A DNA stretch of 56,119 nt from Lachnospiraceae bacterium (GCA_017634065.1 JAGBOC010000028.1:1-56119); one strand, 5' to 3'; shown: positions 44,245 to 52,805, numbered from the stretch's first letter. The notes: generated from the sequence alone by a model not told the origin. Numbers and translations are program-made.

Positions 44245-45646
44245 ATTTACCCATGCAGAACTTGGAGAAGATTTCATTTACTATATCATCAGTAACTTCT
44301 ATACCAAGAACTTGCGACAAATATGTATATGCATAAGTTAAATCAATAGTGAGAAAGTCTTCTGGCATATTTTTTTCTATAGAATCTAAAACATTTTGAA
44401 GAGAAAACTTTGCGTTTTTAATAAGTGAAAGTTGTCTTTCGTTTGAGATAAAGATTTCGTTATTAAAATCAAGGTCTTTATTTATGAAAAGCTTCTCGAT
44501 AGTTTTTATAAGTTTATCAAGACCAAGATTTGTCTTTGTAGAAAAATTAATAAAAAGAGCACTATCAAAAGTATTTATTATATCATTTTCATTAATTAGG
44601 TGATCTTTTATATCATATTTATTTAGTAAGATAATAGTTTTCTTATGTAATTCTTTACAAAGATTTATTAATTCAATGTCATTTTTATCAAGGTTATTTG
44701 ATGAGTCAAGAACAAGTAAAATTAAATCAGAAGAACTAGCTTCTTTTTTTGCCCTATCTATGCCTATTTTTTCTACCGTATCAATGTTTTTATCTTCTCT
44801 TATACCAGCTGTGTCAATAATATTTAATGTGATGCCATTTAGATTTATACTCTCTTTTATAGTATCTCTTGTCGTACCAGCGATGTCAGAAACTATTGCC
44901 CTATCTTCGTTAAGTAAAGTATTTAGTAGACTTGATTTTCCGACATTAGGTTTACCAAGGATGACAGTGTTCACTCCTTCTTTTATAATTTTGCCGTTAT
45001 CATAATTCTTTATGATTGTAGTTAGTTCACTTATAATGTTATCGCACAGATCTTTTAGTTTAGGTTTAAATCCTTCTATCGACATATGCTCTGGATCATC
45101 AAGACAGGCTTCTATAAATGCAGTACTTTCTAAAATATTTTCTCTAAATAAAACTAGTTTATCAGAAAGATTTCCCTTTAGTTGATTGAAACTTGCTTTA
45201 AGAGCATAATTATTTTTTGACATAATGATGTCAGACACAGATTCGGCTTTTGATAAATCAAGTCTACCGTTTAAGAAAGCTCTTTTTGTGAACTCTCCAG
45301 GTTCAGCTAACCTTGCACCTTTATCTACTAAAAGATTTAGGATATTTTTTAATACAAGTAGTCCACCATGGCACTGTATCTCTATGACATCTTCAGCTGT
45401 ATATGATTTAGGTTTAAACATTGTGAGAACTATAACTTCATCAATGAAACTATTTTTTACATCATCAAAAATATATCCGTAATATACTTTGTGAGAGATA
45501 TCTAAACTTATTTTCTCTTTTTTTCTATTTACAAAAATATTAGAGACTATACTCACTGCATTTTCTCCAGAAACTCTTATGATGCCTATTCCGGCAGGTG
45601 TTAGGGATGTAGCGATAGCACAAATTGTATCATCATTTACCATCAT
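44243..45646 (-). CDS. mnmE: tRNA modification GTPase MnmE
   Basis: 467 residues. The N-terminal domain starts TICAIATSLTPAGIGIIRVS. The G domain has GKPNVGKSSLLN, DIAGTTRDT, IDTAG and NKYD. The C-terminal CMGK supplies the catalytic Cys of the C[ILM]GK motif. With MnmG it makes cmnm5U at tRNA wobble positions. It runs against its khpB neighbour, an inverted arrangement. ATG 45646 or 45643 lies 6-9 nt after a -10 box with no ribosome-binding site. Confidence 0.95.
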   Translation of the reverse strand: MMVNDDTICAIATSLTPAGIGIIRVSGENAVSIVSNIFVNRKKEKISLDISHKVYYGYIFDDVKNSFIDEVIVLTMFKPKSYTAEDVIEIQCHGGLLVLKNILNLLVDKGARLAEPGEFTKRAFLNGRLDLSKAESVSDIIMSKNNYALKASFNQLKGNLSDKLVLFRENILESTAFIEACLDDPEHMSIEGFKPKLKDLCDNIISELTTIIKNYDNGKIIKEGVNTVILGKPNVGKSSLLNTLLNEDRAIVSDIAGTTRDTIKESINLNGITLNIIDTAGIREDKNIDTVEKIGIDRAKKEASSSDLILLVLDSSNNLDKNDIELINLCKELHKKTIILLNKYDIKDHLINENDIINTFDSALFINFSTKTNLGLDKLIKTIEKLFINKDLDFNNEIFISNERQLSLIKNAKFSLQNVLDSIEKNMPEDFLTIDLTYAYTYLSQVLGIEVTDDIVNEIFSKFCMGK

Positions 45647-45652
45647 AAGTAG

Positions 45653-45681
45653 ATAGTAGCATATAAAAATATTTTTTGCAA
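45653..45681 (-). promoter_or_regulatory. mnmE promoter, leaderless arrangement
   Basis: TTGCAA (45676-45681), 17 nt, extended -10 TGC-TACTAT (45653-45658). ATG 45646 is 6 nt after the -10 box. Confidence 0.55.
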
Positions 45682-45687
45682 AAAAAA

Positions 45688-45706
45688 AGTAGGCATATAG
45701 CCTACT
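45688..45706 (-). terminator. spoVG terminator
   Basis: Perfect 7-bp stem (45688-45694 with 45700-45706) followed by a run of T on the minus strand, separating spoVG from mnmE. Confidence 0.8.
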
Positions 45707-45731
45707 CTATTTTAAGACCGGACAATGAGTA

Positions 45732-46007
45732 TTAAACTGTTTGTGGGCCTGCTGCAAGTACCTCATTGTACTTGTCGATGATAGTCTTTTGAATCATTTC
45801 TCTAGTTTCAGAATTGATTGGATGAGCGATATCTTTGAACTCTCCATCTTTTCTTTTTACTGAAGGCATAGCGATGAATAAACCATTATCTCCCTCTATA
45901 ACTTTGATATCGTGAACTACGAATACGCCATCAATAGTTATAGCTGCGATAGCTTTCATCTTTCCTTCCTTCTCCATTGTTCTGATTCTTACATCTGTAA
46001 TATTCAT
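45732..46007 (-). CDS. spoVG: Septation and regulatory protein SpoVG
   Basis: 91 residues. [38 protein letters not shown] and [20 protein letters not shown] are the SpoVG core. It is a small nucleic-acid-binding regulator tied to sporulation, capsule and septation in Gram-positives; its presence does not prove sporulation. AAGGAGG precedes the ATG at good spacing. It has its own promoter (46040-46067) and terminator. Confidence 0.95.
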   Translation of the reverse strand: MNITDVRIRTMEKEGKMKAIAAITIDGVFVVHDIKVIEGDNGLFIAMPSVKRKDGEFKDIAHPINSETREMIQKTIIDKYNEVLAAGPQTV

Positions 46008-46039
46008 GTCTTAAACGCCTCCTTAAATAATACCCTATT

Positions 46040-46067
46040 ATGATAGCATAAAAAGAAAAAAAATCAA
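46040..46067 (-). promoter_or_regulatory. spoVG promoter
   Basis: TTGATT (46062-46067), 16 nt, TATCAT (46040-46045) on the minus strand, about 33 nt before the spoVG ATG. Confidence 0.6.
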
Positions 46068-46191
46068 GAGCTAAATTGAAATAATAAAAAGAGAGCAATA
46101 CTAATTTTAAGCAAAAACAGGCAAAAAGAAAATGATTATTTGACAAAAAGCAAAAAATGTAAAAATATGAAAAACTATTCTTGCAAACTAA

Positions 46192-46707
46192 TTATATAGT
46201 CACAATGTGACAAGATTTCATAACATTTAGTGCAGAAGTATGATTGTCAGGTGTTGTACCAGCACATAAATCTTTTTCTACTTCAATATCTTTTTCAGGA
46301 TAAAAAGCTTTTATAAGAAGGGCATTGCTAATAACACAAATGTCTGTGCAAAGACCTATAAGAGTTATCTTATCATAGTCTGAAAGATATTTTGGAAAAT
46401 CCTTAAAGCCAAAAGTATTTTTTATAAATATTTCTTTTGCATTTTTTTCATAAGGTTTAATCTCATCGCAAATGTCGTGGCCAGAAGTTCCCTCTATACA
46501 ATGAGAAACTGGAAGGAACTTACCTTCACAAGTATTAAGATAATCATTATAGTGAGTATCTTTTGTGAAATAAATATCTTCCCCATCTTTTATTGCTTTT
46601 TCAATTCGAGATTTTACTTTTGGAACTATTTTTTCTGCTTCTTTAGTACCAAGAGAGCCAGTAATAAAATCGTTTTGCATATCTATAACTAATAAACAAT
46701 TTTTCAT
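46192..46707 (-). CDS. Isochorismatase-family hydrolase, nicotinamidase-like
   Basis: 171 residues. LLVIDMQNDFITGSLGT gives the catalytic Asp, IFIKNTFGF the Lys and GLCTDICVISNALL the Cys nucleophile. TKDTHYNDY and the later His in PVSHCIEGT fit the metal site of nicotinamidases. That reaction turns nicotinamide into nicotinate for NAD salvage; two sirtuins encoded in this window release nicotinamide. Other isochorismatase-family activities remain possible. A weak -10-like TATACG lies 9 nt before the ATG. Confidence 0.85.
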   Translation of the reverse strand: MKNCLLVIDMQNDFITGSLGTKEAEKIVPKVKSRIEKAIKDGEDIYFTKDTHYNDYLNTCEGKFLPVSHCIEGTSGHDICDEIKPYEKNAKEIFIKNTFGFKDFPKYLSDYDKITLIGLCTDICVISNALLIKAFYPEKDIEVEKDLCAGTTPDNHTSALNVMKSCHIVTI

Positions 46708-46838
46708 TTTTCTATTCGTATAATTAAGTGATTAGTTTTATAAAACTTATTATACTTTCTCCTTTCTATTATATTTGTTATATAAATGTAACTAAAAATA
46801 CAAGATTTTTGAAAACTTACTTCATACGTTTTTATAAA

Positions 46839-47726
46839 TTATTTATGTAAAATCTTTTTGGCTTTTAATATAGGATACATTTGAGAGAAAAATGCACCAC
46901 TTATAACAAGTATAATACCAAAAACTTGCAGCAGTTGCAATTCCTCTTTTAGTATAAGTGTAGACAAGATGACTGCTGATACAGGATCAAGATAAGAAAA
47001 GATAGCAATAGTTGAGATAGGAAGATTTGGAATCGTAGAGTAATAAAAGAAGCAAGAAAGACCCGTGTTAATAACTCCTATCCACAAAACAGGTATCCAT
47101 TCAAAGCCTGTTATTTTTATATGTATGCCAGTTGTAAGAAGCATAAAAATTGATACAAGAAAGAAACTTGATACAAGTTGGCAGGTAGTGTTTTCAATAC
47201 CTGTGGCAGTTTTTATTTTTTTATTTAATAAAACTGTAACTGCATAAAGAAGTCCTGACATAAAACCGCAAAAGAGTCCAAAAAGTTTATTTGAGTCACC
47301 AGAGAAACTTGGATTTAAAAGTAATACTCCAATAAAAACTATAATGACACCAATTATTTTTTCGAAGGTTAGTTTTTCATTATAAAAAAATGGTGATAAA
47401 ACCATAGCAATCATAGGACCGAGATAATAAAGTATAGTTGAAATACTTACACCAACCAAGTTATATCCTTCAAATAAAAAAATCCAACCAGCACCAAGGG
47501 TTAGACCAGATAGTAAAAGAAATATAACATCATGGGGATTTCTAAGGCACAAGTATTTTTCTCTATGAAGTAAACTTACAAGTATAAGAACTATGCTTCC
47601 TATAAATGTCCGAAGGAACACTATCTCAATGCTACTAAGGCTTATAAAATGAGCAATGATACCATGGGAGCCCATGATGACAAGAGATACTAAATATAGA
47701 ATTAGGTTTATATTGATTTTTTTCAT
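46839..47726 (-). CDS. EamA/DMT-family transporter
   Basis: 295 residues, ten predicted helices in two EamA repeats (for example LGAGWIFLFEGYNLVGVSIS in repeat one and ISTIAIFSYLDPVSAVILST in repeat two). The family exports metabolites or amino acids; the substrate is unknown. ATG 47726 was chosen because it lies 7 nt after a -10 box and starts a normal repeat; the open frame extends 56 codons further upstream without support. No ribosome-binding site, hence probably a leaderless mRNA. Confidence 0.88.
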   Translation of the reverse strand: MKKININLILYLVSLVIMGSHGIIAHFISLSSIEIVFLRTFIGSIVLILVSLLHREKYLCLRNPHDVIFLLLSGLTLGAGWIFLFEGYNLVGVSISTILYYLGPMIAMVLSPFFYNEKLTFEKIIGVIIVFIGVLLLNPSFSGDSNKLFGLFCGFMSGLLYAVTVLLNKKIKTATGIENTTCQLVSSFFLVSIFMLLTTGIHIKITGFEWIPVLWIGVINTGLSCFFYYSTIPNLPISTIAIFSYLDPVSAVILSTLILKEELQLLQVFGIILVISGAFFSQMYPILKAKKILHK

Positions 47727-47733
47727 AAATAAA

Positions 47734-47761
47734 AGTATAGCACGATTGCAGAAATTAGCAA
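47734..47761 (-). promoter_or_regulatory. EamA gene promoter, leaderless arrangement
   Basis: TTGCTA (47756-47761), 16 nt, TATACT (47734-47739); the ATG is 7 nt after the -10 box. Confidence 0.6.
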
Positions 47762-47842
47762 GAAAAAATTGGATATGGGTGCTATCATATGTTACGAATT
47801 GTGTGGATAAGGATATATAAAAATTGCCAAGAATAATTTTTA

Positions 47843-47871
47843 TTGACAAGAAAAATAAAAATTGATAGGAT
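47843..47871 (+). promoter_or_regulatory. Promoter of the structured leader
   Basis: Perfect -35 TTGACA (47843-47848), 17 nt, TAGGAT (47866-47871). The expected start near 47878 coincides with the first base of the long outer stem. Confidence 0.6.
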
Positions 47872-47877
47872 AATAAG

Positions 47878-48051
47878 TGCGAGAAAGATATCAATTTTTT
47901 ATTGGCATTATTGTGCCAACTTTTGTATTACTTCAATAGGTCATACTTGGTAAAATGTGGGCTTAAATCAACCTATTGAGGTAATTGATATCTTGTCTCG
48001 CAGCAAGGGCTCACTTTTCGCTCGTGGGCTCCGGCTCGCGAGTTTTTATTT
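47878..48051 (+). promoter_or_regulatory. Riboswitch-like leader: branched aptamer-like fold plus terminator
   Basis: Outer stem 47878-47896 with 47983-48002 (about 18 bp, one bulge). It encloses hairpin 47902-47907/47914-47919 (loop TTATTG) and hairpin 47933-47941/47971-47979 with a 29-nt loop, a three-way junction. The 3' strand of the outer stem, CTCGC (47997-48001), is also the first arm of an intrinsic terminator (47997-48042, ending GCGAG, then TTTTTATTT). The two folds exclude each other, as in terminating riboswitches. The structures are read by eye; no known class is recognised. Confidence 0.6.
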
Positions 48052-48074
48052 GGGGCGGAAAAAGGGAGGAAAAA

Positions 48075-48674
48075 ATGATATATATTATAGTTTTGCTGCT
48101 AATAGCATTGATTCCAGCGCATATTGCAAAAAACAAAGGTTATAATTTTGGTTTATGGTATGTGTATGGAATTTTTTTATGGATAGTTGCACTTATCCAT
48201 TCACTTGTTTTAAAAGATAAATCAGAAGAAATAAAAAAAGAAACAGAGGCAGAAAAAAGAATAATAGAAAAACAAAAGAGTTTAAAAAAGACAATCACAA
48301 CCGCAAATAGATTAATAGATATTATTGAATTGCTTAACAATGGAATATTAACAAAAGATGAATTTATTAGTCAAAAAAATAAAATGTGGCCTGAAATAGA
48401 AAAAAGATTAGAAAGGACAACGGATTTGAGTATTATAAAAAATGCATATGACAAAGAACTAATTACAGAAAAAGAATATAAAGAAATAAAAGAAGAGACA
48501 CTAAATCCAGTAAAAACAATAACATGGATAGTTAAATTTGATAATTCATCAATACTTGATCACACAGAAGTTGAGGCACCACTAAATGCAACAAAAAATG
48601 AAATAGAGCAAATTGTAAGAAAAGAAAACTATACATCTCAAATAAAAAGGATTTATCCAAAACCAGAAGATTAA
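48075..48674 (+). CDS. Small membrane protein with SHOCT-like helical hairpins
   Basis: 199 residues. Two N-terminal membrane helices (IYIIVLLLIALIPAHIAK and FGLWYVYGIFLWIVALIHSL) precede a charged cytoplasmic part. Two short helical hairpins, LIDIIELLNNGILTKDEF and IIKNAYDKELITEKEYKEI, resemble SHOCT or oligomerisation motifs. The C-terminus is a small beta-rich domain. Function unknown. ATG 48075 follows GGGAGG at good spacing; an upstream in-frame start would lie inside the structured leader. Expression is probably controlled by that leader. Confidence 0.7.
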   Translation: MIYIIVLLLIALIPAHIAKNKGYNFGLWYVYGIFLWIVALIHSLVLKDKSEEIKKETEAEKRIIEKQKSLKKTITTANRLIDIIELLNNGILTKDEFISQKNKMWPEIEKRLERTTDLSIIKNAYDKELITEKEYKEIKEETLNPVKTITWIVKFDNSSILDHTEVEAPLNATKNEIEQIVRKENYTSQIKRIYPKPED

Positions 48675-48733
48675 AAATATATTTCTATGTTTTTAGTTTA
48701 TTAGAAAAAAGAAATAAAGAAATTAAAGTGCCT

Positions 48734-49075
48734 TTAAGATATTAAAAAAGTGGCCATTTGTGCCACTTTTTTAATGACTAAATATTTTTTTCTAAAATAT
48801 AAAGCTTTCTCTTTATCAATTCTTAATTTCATTCCTCTATTTTTTAATGGATATCTTACAATATCTACGGGAACATTAAACTTTTCTTGGATTTCTTGCA
48901 TTAATCCGACCGTGGTAAAAATTGAAACTGTAGGAGTATTATATTCTACCATTAAATCAATATCACTATCTTCTCTATTGGTACCATTTGCACGAGAACC
49001 AAATAATATAACCTTTTTAAGATTATATTTGCTAGAAATTTCATTTATGAAGTTTTTCAATTCGTTGTTAGCCAT
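48734..49075 (-). CDS. MntA-like minimal nucleotidyltransferase
   Basis: 113 residues. FGSRANGTNREDSDIDLMVEY is the DNA-polymerase-beta-like core (shown as GSRANGTNREDSDIDL), with D38 and D40 as metal ligands. In MntA/HepT systems this protein AMP-labels and neutralises the HEPN RNase HepT. No hepT gene is beside it. ATG 49075 lies 6 nt after a perfect -10 box. The last codons run through the terminator at 48742-48774, so its natural C-terminus was probably replaced. Confidence 0.8.
   Translation of the reverse strand: MANNELKNFINEISSKYNLKKVILFGSRANGTNREDSDIDLMVEYNTPTVSIFTTVGLMQEIQEKFNVPVDIVRYPLKNRGMKLRIDKEKALYFRKKYLVIKKVAQMATFLIS
48742..48774. terminator. Bidirectional terminator overlapping the 3' end of the MntA-like gene
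   Basis: Perfect 13-bp stem (48742-48754 with 48762-48774), 7-nt loop, with A/T-rich arms. It serves the rightward membrane-protein gene and lies inside the last codons of the leftward nucleotidyltransferase gene. Confidence 0.85.
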
Positions 49076-49081
49076 ATAATA

Positions 49082-49110
49082 ATTATACATAAGTAGTGAC
49101 AGTTTCGCAA
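49082..49110 (-). promoter_or_regulatory. Promoter of the MntA-like gene, leaderless arrangement
   Basis: TTGCGA (49105-49110), 17 nt, TATAAT (49082-49087); ATG 49075 is 6 nt after the -10 box. An in-frame ATG at 49090 overlaps the -10 box. Confidence 0.6.
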
Positions 49111-49114
49111 TATT

Positions 49115-49381
49115 TTATTTGTTGTCGTAGTGACCTTTGCACTGGGTGATTAGTAATTTGTTATCTACAAATTTATAAATCAATCTATCCTTTTCGTTAA
49201 TTCGTCTACTATAGTAACCAGATAAATTACCTTTTAATGATTCGGGGTTACCAATACCTTTTAGTAAACCATTTCTTTCTATATCTTTTAGTAAGTCATT
49301 TATTCTTTTAATCATTTTTTTGTTTTCATTTAATAGACTTGTATATTGTTCCCAAGCAAGGTCTGTCCAGATTTTTTCCAT
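49115..49381 (-). CDS. yoeB: YoeB-type toxin, ribosome-dependent mRNA endonuclease
   Basis: 88 residues. WTDLAWEQYTSLLNENKK, GNPESLKGNLSGYYSRRI and the C-terminal CKGHYDNK define Txe/YoeB toxins. E47, R66, H84 and Y85 correspond to the catalytic and mRNA-contact residues, so it looks active. The toxin cuts mRNA in the ribosomal A site. It starts 3 nt after the antitoxin gene. The ribosome-binding site lies within the antitoxin end. Confidence 0.93.
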   Translation of the reverse strand: MEKIWTDLAWEQYTSLLNENKKMIKRINDLLKDIERNGLLKGIGNPESLKGNLSGYYSRRINEKDRLIYKFVDNKLLITQCKGHYDNK

Positions 49382-49384
49382 ATG

Positions 49385-49639
49385 CTATACCTCTATTATA
49401 TCATGTGTAGCATATTTTCCTTCTTCAAATTGTTTGATTGACTTCTCAAGCCATTTCATATTTGATTCGCTATAAAATGGATCTTCGTTATAAGTTAATT
49501 CAAAAGGTACCTTCTTCTCTTTTACAACCTTTTTTGCAAATACATTAAAGAGGCTTGACATGCTAAGCCCTATATTGTCGCAGAAATCTGCAAACTGTTC
49601 TTTTAAAGTATCGTCCATTCTTATATTTACATTTACCAT
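49385..49639 (-). CDS. RelB/DinJ-family antitoxin
   Basis: 84 residues. NVNIRMDDTLKEQFADFCDN and GLSMSSLFNVFAKKVV form the ribbon-helix-helix DNA-binding half. FYSESNMKWLEKSIKQFEEG and the end HDIIEV form the toxin-neutralising half often found before YoeB. It represses its own promoter with the toxin. AAGGGGGT precedes the ATG. Confidence 0.92.
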   Translation of the reverse strand: MVNVNIRMDDTLKEQFADFCDNIGLSMSSLFNVFAKKVVKEKKVPFELTYNEDPFYSESNMKWLEKSIKQFEEGKYATHDIIEV

Positions 49640-49718
49640 AGAAACCCCCTTTATATTTTCATATACTATTTTTGTAGGTGGAGAGTAACCCCACTATATT
49701 TTATGTTAATACGCTATA

Positions 49719-49748
49719 ATTATAATATAAACTTATAGTATTTGTCAA
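49719..49748 (-). promoter_or_regulatory. Toxin-antitoxin promoter with dyad
   Basis: TTGACA (49743-49748), 18 nt, TATAAT (49719-49724) on the minus strand. An imperfect CTATAA...TTATAG dyad spans the spacer and -10 box, a likely DinJ/YoeB operator. A GTGG...CCAC hairpin lies in the leader. Confidence 0.7.
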
Positions 49749-49859
49749 TAAATATACACATAAACCATAAGGATTTCCTAAAAATGTAGACAAAAAAACT
49801 AATAAATTGTAAAATTATATGTTATGAATTATTATGTGTGAAAGTAAAAGGGGGATTAA

Positions 49860-50756
49860 ATGAATAAACGAATTGATTGGAAAATATTAGTAGCAATTTT
49901 TGCCATTTTTTTATTTGCTTGTACAAATACTGAATTGAAAGAAACAACTGTAAATAACACATCTGAAATCGAAACAAGTTTGACAATAGAAACCACAGAG
50001 ACAGAAGAAAGTATAGAAGAAAGTACTAATAATTATGAATTAGCAAAAGAGAGTTTTGAATTAGGCGAAAAGTATGCAATGGGTGATGGCGTAAAACAAG
50101 ATTATCAAATTGCAAAAGAATATTATGATAAAGCAGCAGTCATGGGAAATAGTGATGCATTAGTTCGTATAGGTGTTTTATATCAAAGGGGTTTGGGTGT
50201 TGATTTAGATTATAAAATAGCTAAAACATATTTTGAACAAGCAACAAACCTTGGAAATGGAGATGGTGCATATAAACTTGGACAAATATATCAATTTGGA
50301 ATGGGTGTTGATATAGATTATCAAATGGCAAAAAAATATTATGAGCAGGGAGCAAACTTAAATAGTCTAGCGGCAATGCATGATCTTGGAACTATGTATG
50401 CAGCAGGACTTGGTATAGAAAAAGATATGCTTAAAGCAAAAGAGTATTATGAAAAAGCCGCTACAATGGGAAGTGCAGAGGCGATGTTTGATCTTGGACT
50501 TATGTATGATAGGGGTGATGGAGTTTCGCAAGATTATCAAATGGCAAAAAGTTATTATGAAAAATCAGCAAGTTTAGGAAACTCTAGTGCACTTTGTAAT
50601 CTTGGAATTATGTATGGAGCAGGAAATGGAGTAACACAAGATTATGATATAGCAATAAATTACTTGAAAGAGGCTACAATAAAGGGAAATGCAAGAGCAA
50701 AAGAAATTCTTGAGCAGCTAGCACTTGCAGATATTATGAATGGAGTAGGAAAATAA
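49860..50756 (+). CDS. Sel1-repeat lipoprotein
   Basis: 298 residues. The signal peptide ends in the lipobox LFAC (Cys about 21), followed by a Thr/Glu-rich linker of some 45 residues and about six Sel1-like repeats of 36 residues, such as MYDRGDGVSQDYQMAKSYYE and MYGAGNGVTQDYDIAINYLK. Sel1 repeats are helical protein-binding solenoids. The protein is probably membrane-anchored outside; partner unknown. The ribosome-binding site is GGGGG about 6 nt before the ATG. Confidence 0.9.
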   Translation: MNKRIDWKILVAIFAIFLFACTNTELKETTVNNTSEIETSLTIETTETEESIEESTNNYELAKESFELGEKYAMGDGVKQDYQIAKEYYDKAAVMGNSDALVRIGVLYQRGLGVDLDYKIAKTYFEQATNLGNGDGAYKLGQIYQFGMGVDIDYQMAKKYYEQGANLNSLAAMHDLGTMYAAGLGIEKDMLKAKEYYEKAATMGSAEAMFDLGLMYDRGDGVSQDYQMAKSYYEKSASLGNSSALCNLGIMYGAGNGVTQDYDIAINYLKEATIKGNARAKEILEQLALADIMNGVGK

Positions 50757-50771
50757 AATAACTAATATAAA

Positions 50772-52805
50772 ATGAGTAATGAAAACAAAAACCTAGTTTG
50801 TGAAAATTATGATGCAGTTGTGGTTGGTGCAGGTCATGCTGGTTGTGAGGCAGCACTTGCTCTTTCGCGACTTGGATTTAAGACCATTGTGTTTACTGTG
50901 TCAGTAGACTCGATTGCTCTTATGCCTTGTAATCCAAATATTGGTGGAAGTAGTAAGGGTCATATAGTTCGAGAAATTGATGCCCTTGGTGGTGAGATGG
51001 GTAAATGTATTGATAAGACATTTATCCAATCAAAGATGCTTAATAAAAGCAAAGGACCAGCAGTTCATTCGCTTCGAGCTCAAGCCGACAAGCAGTGGTA
51101 TACAAGAGAGATGAGAAAAACCCTTGAGAATCAAGAAAACTTAACTATAAGACAAGCAGAAGTGTCAGAACTTATTACAGAAGAAATTGGAGCTCGTGAG
51201 ACTTACCAACATGATAGCGAAAATGTCGGGGAGAGCAGGAGTCCTAGCGTTTTTTCCGAGCATAGTGAAGGAAGTGCGACAAAGCACTCTCGGGGTGCGA
51301 GTCACTGTAAGGGCGAGTTAAATATGCCCACACCAAAAAAAATAATTGGAGTAAAAACCGTTTCAGGTGCAACCTATTTTGCAAAGACAGTGGTTCTTGC
51401 AACTGGAGTTTATTTAAATGCAAGATGCCTTTATGGAGATGTTATAGAATATACTGGACCAAATGGACTTAAGTCAGCAAACCATCTTACGGATAGTTTA
51501 TTAAAAGAAGGAATTACCATAAAAAGATTTAAGACAGGAACACCTGCAAGAATAGATAAAAGGTCACTTGACTTTTCGAAAATGGAAGAACAATTTGGTG
51601 ATGTTCCGATTGTGCCATTTTCATTTTCTACTGACCCAGAAAAAATTCAAAAAGAACAAGTAAGTTGTTATCTTACATATACAAATGAAGTAACGCATGA
51701 TATCATAAGAAAAAATATAGATCGCTCTCCGCTTTTTTCTGGTGTGATAGAAGGGACGGGTCCGAGATACTGTCCATCTATAGAAGATAAGGTAATGAAG
51801 TTTCCAGATAAGGATAGACATCAGATTTTTGTAGAGCCGGAAGGTCTTTATACAAATGAGATGTATCTATCTGGTATGAGTTCATCTCTTCCAGAAGATG
51901 TGCAACACAAGATATATAGGACGATGCCAGGTTTTGAAAATGCCGTCATAGTTAGAAATGCTTATGCGATAGAATATGATTTAATTGATTCAACTGAACT
52001 AAAACCTTCTTTGGAGCTTAAAAATATAGAAGGACTATTTTGTGCAGGTCAAATAAATGGTTCTTCTGGTTATGAAGAGGCAGCAGGGCAAGGTTTAATG
52101 GCAGGAATAAATGCGTCAAGACTTATGCAGGGAAAAGAAGCAATAATCTTAAAAAGGTCAGATGGCTATATTGGAGTTCTGATAGATGACCTTGTGACAA
52201 AAGATACCACGGAACCATATCGTATGATGACAAGTCGTGCTGAATATAGACTTCTTCTTAGGCAAGATAACGCTGACCTTAGACTTACAGAAATTGGTTA
52301 TGAGATTGGACTGGTTTCAAAAGAGAGACTGGATTATGTGAATAGAAAAAAGGAAATGATAAAAAAAGAAGTGGATAGACTTAAAAATACTCATGTTGGT
52401 GTAAATGAAAAAATAAATACATTTCTTAAAGAAAAGAAAACCACGGAACTTTTAAGTGGAGTAACTTTGGCAGAACTTTGTAAGAGACCGGAACTCTCCT
52501 ATCAAATGATTTCTGAAATTGATGAGGGAAGACCAGAACTACCAAGGGATGTTTTAGAGCAGGTAGGAATAGAAATAAAATACGAGGGATACATTGCTCG
52601 TGAAATGCAGCAGGTAGAGAGTTTCAAAAAAATGGAGAATAAAAAAATCCCGAAAAACTTTGATTATGATAAAGTGAAAAACTTAAGAATAGAGGCGAGA
52701 CAAAAATTAAAAAAATATAGACCAGAAAATATTGGTATGGCATCAAGAATTTCAGGGGTTAGCCCTGCTGATATATCGGTGTTACTTGTCTTTTTGAAAA
52801 GTTAG
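50772..52805 (+). CDS. mnmG: tRNA uridine-5-carboxymethylaminomethyl modification enzyme MnmG
   Basis: 677 residues, about 50 longer than normal. [20 protein letters not shown] is the FAD-binding start; [31 protein letters not shown] and [20 protein letters not shown] are family signatures, and the C-terminus binds MnmE. The excess lies in one insertion (residues 139-187) between two strands at ELITEE and [19 protein letters not shown]. The frame stays open across it, so the enzyme may still work. No ribosome-binding site is clear. mnmE lies 5 kb away on the other strand. Confidence 0.95.
   Translation: MSNENKNLVCENYDAVVVGAGHAGCEAALALSRLGFKTIVFTVSVDSIALMPCNPNIGGSSKGHIVREIDALGGEMGKCIDKTFIQSKMLNKSKGPAVHSLRAQADKQWYTREMRKTLENQENLTIRQAEVSELITEEIGARETYQHDSENVGESRSPSVFSEHSEGSATKHSRGASHCKGELNMPTPKKIIGVKTVSGATYFAKTVVLATGVYLNARCLYGDVIEYTGPNGLKSANHLTDSLLKEGITIKRFKTGTPARIDKRSLDFSKMEEQFGDVPIVPFSFSTDPEKIQKEQVSCYLTYTNEVTHDIIRKNIDRSPLFSGVIEGTGPRYCPSIEDKVMKFPDKDRHQIFVEPEGLYTNEMYLSGMSSSLPEDVQHKIYRTMPGFENAVIVRNAYAIEYDLIDSTELKPSLELKNIEGLFCAGQINGSSGYEEAAGQGLMAGINASRLMQGKEAIILKRSDGYIGVLIDDLVTKDTTEPYRMMTSRAEYRLLLRQDNADLRLTEIGYEIGLVSKERLDYVNRKKEMIKKEVDRLKNTHVGVNEKINTFLKEKKTTELLSGVTLAELCKRPELSYQMISEIDEGRPELPRDVLEQVGIEIKYEGYIAREMQQVESFKKMENKKIPKNFDYDKVKNLRIEARQKLKKYRPENIGMASRISGVSPADISVLLVFLKS
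51186..51332. repeat. In-frame GC-richer palindromic insertion within mnmG
   Basis: About 147 bp that interrupt the otherwise aligned MnmG sequence. It is visibly richer in G and C than the flanks and encodes a low-complexity Ser/Gly/Glu/His peptide. It holds a hairpin (CCGAG 51256-51260 with CTCGG 51289-51293, plus AGTGC 51273-51277 with GCACT 51284-51288). Its ends show short inverted words (CTCG/CGAG, CTTAC/GTAAG). Confidence 0.65.

Noticed and set aside
47878-48002. Miniature inverted-repeat transposable element
   Set aside because: Terminal repeats exist, but no target-site duplication is visible, and the exact fit to a transcript start plus an overlapping terminator favours an RNA leader.
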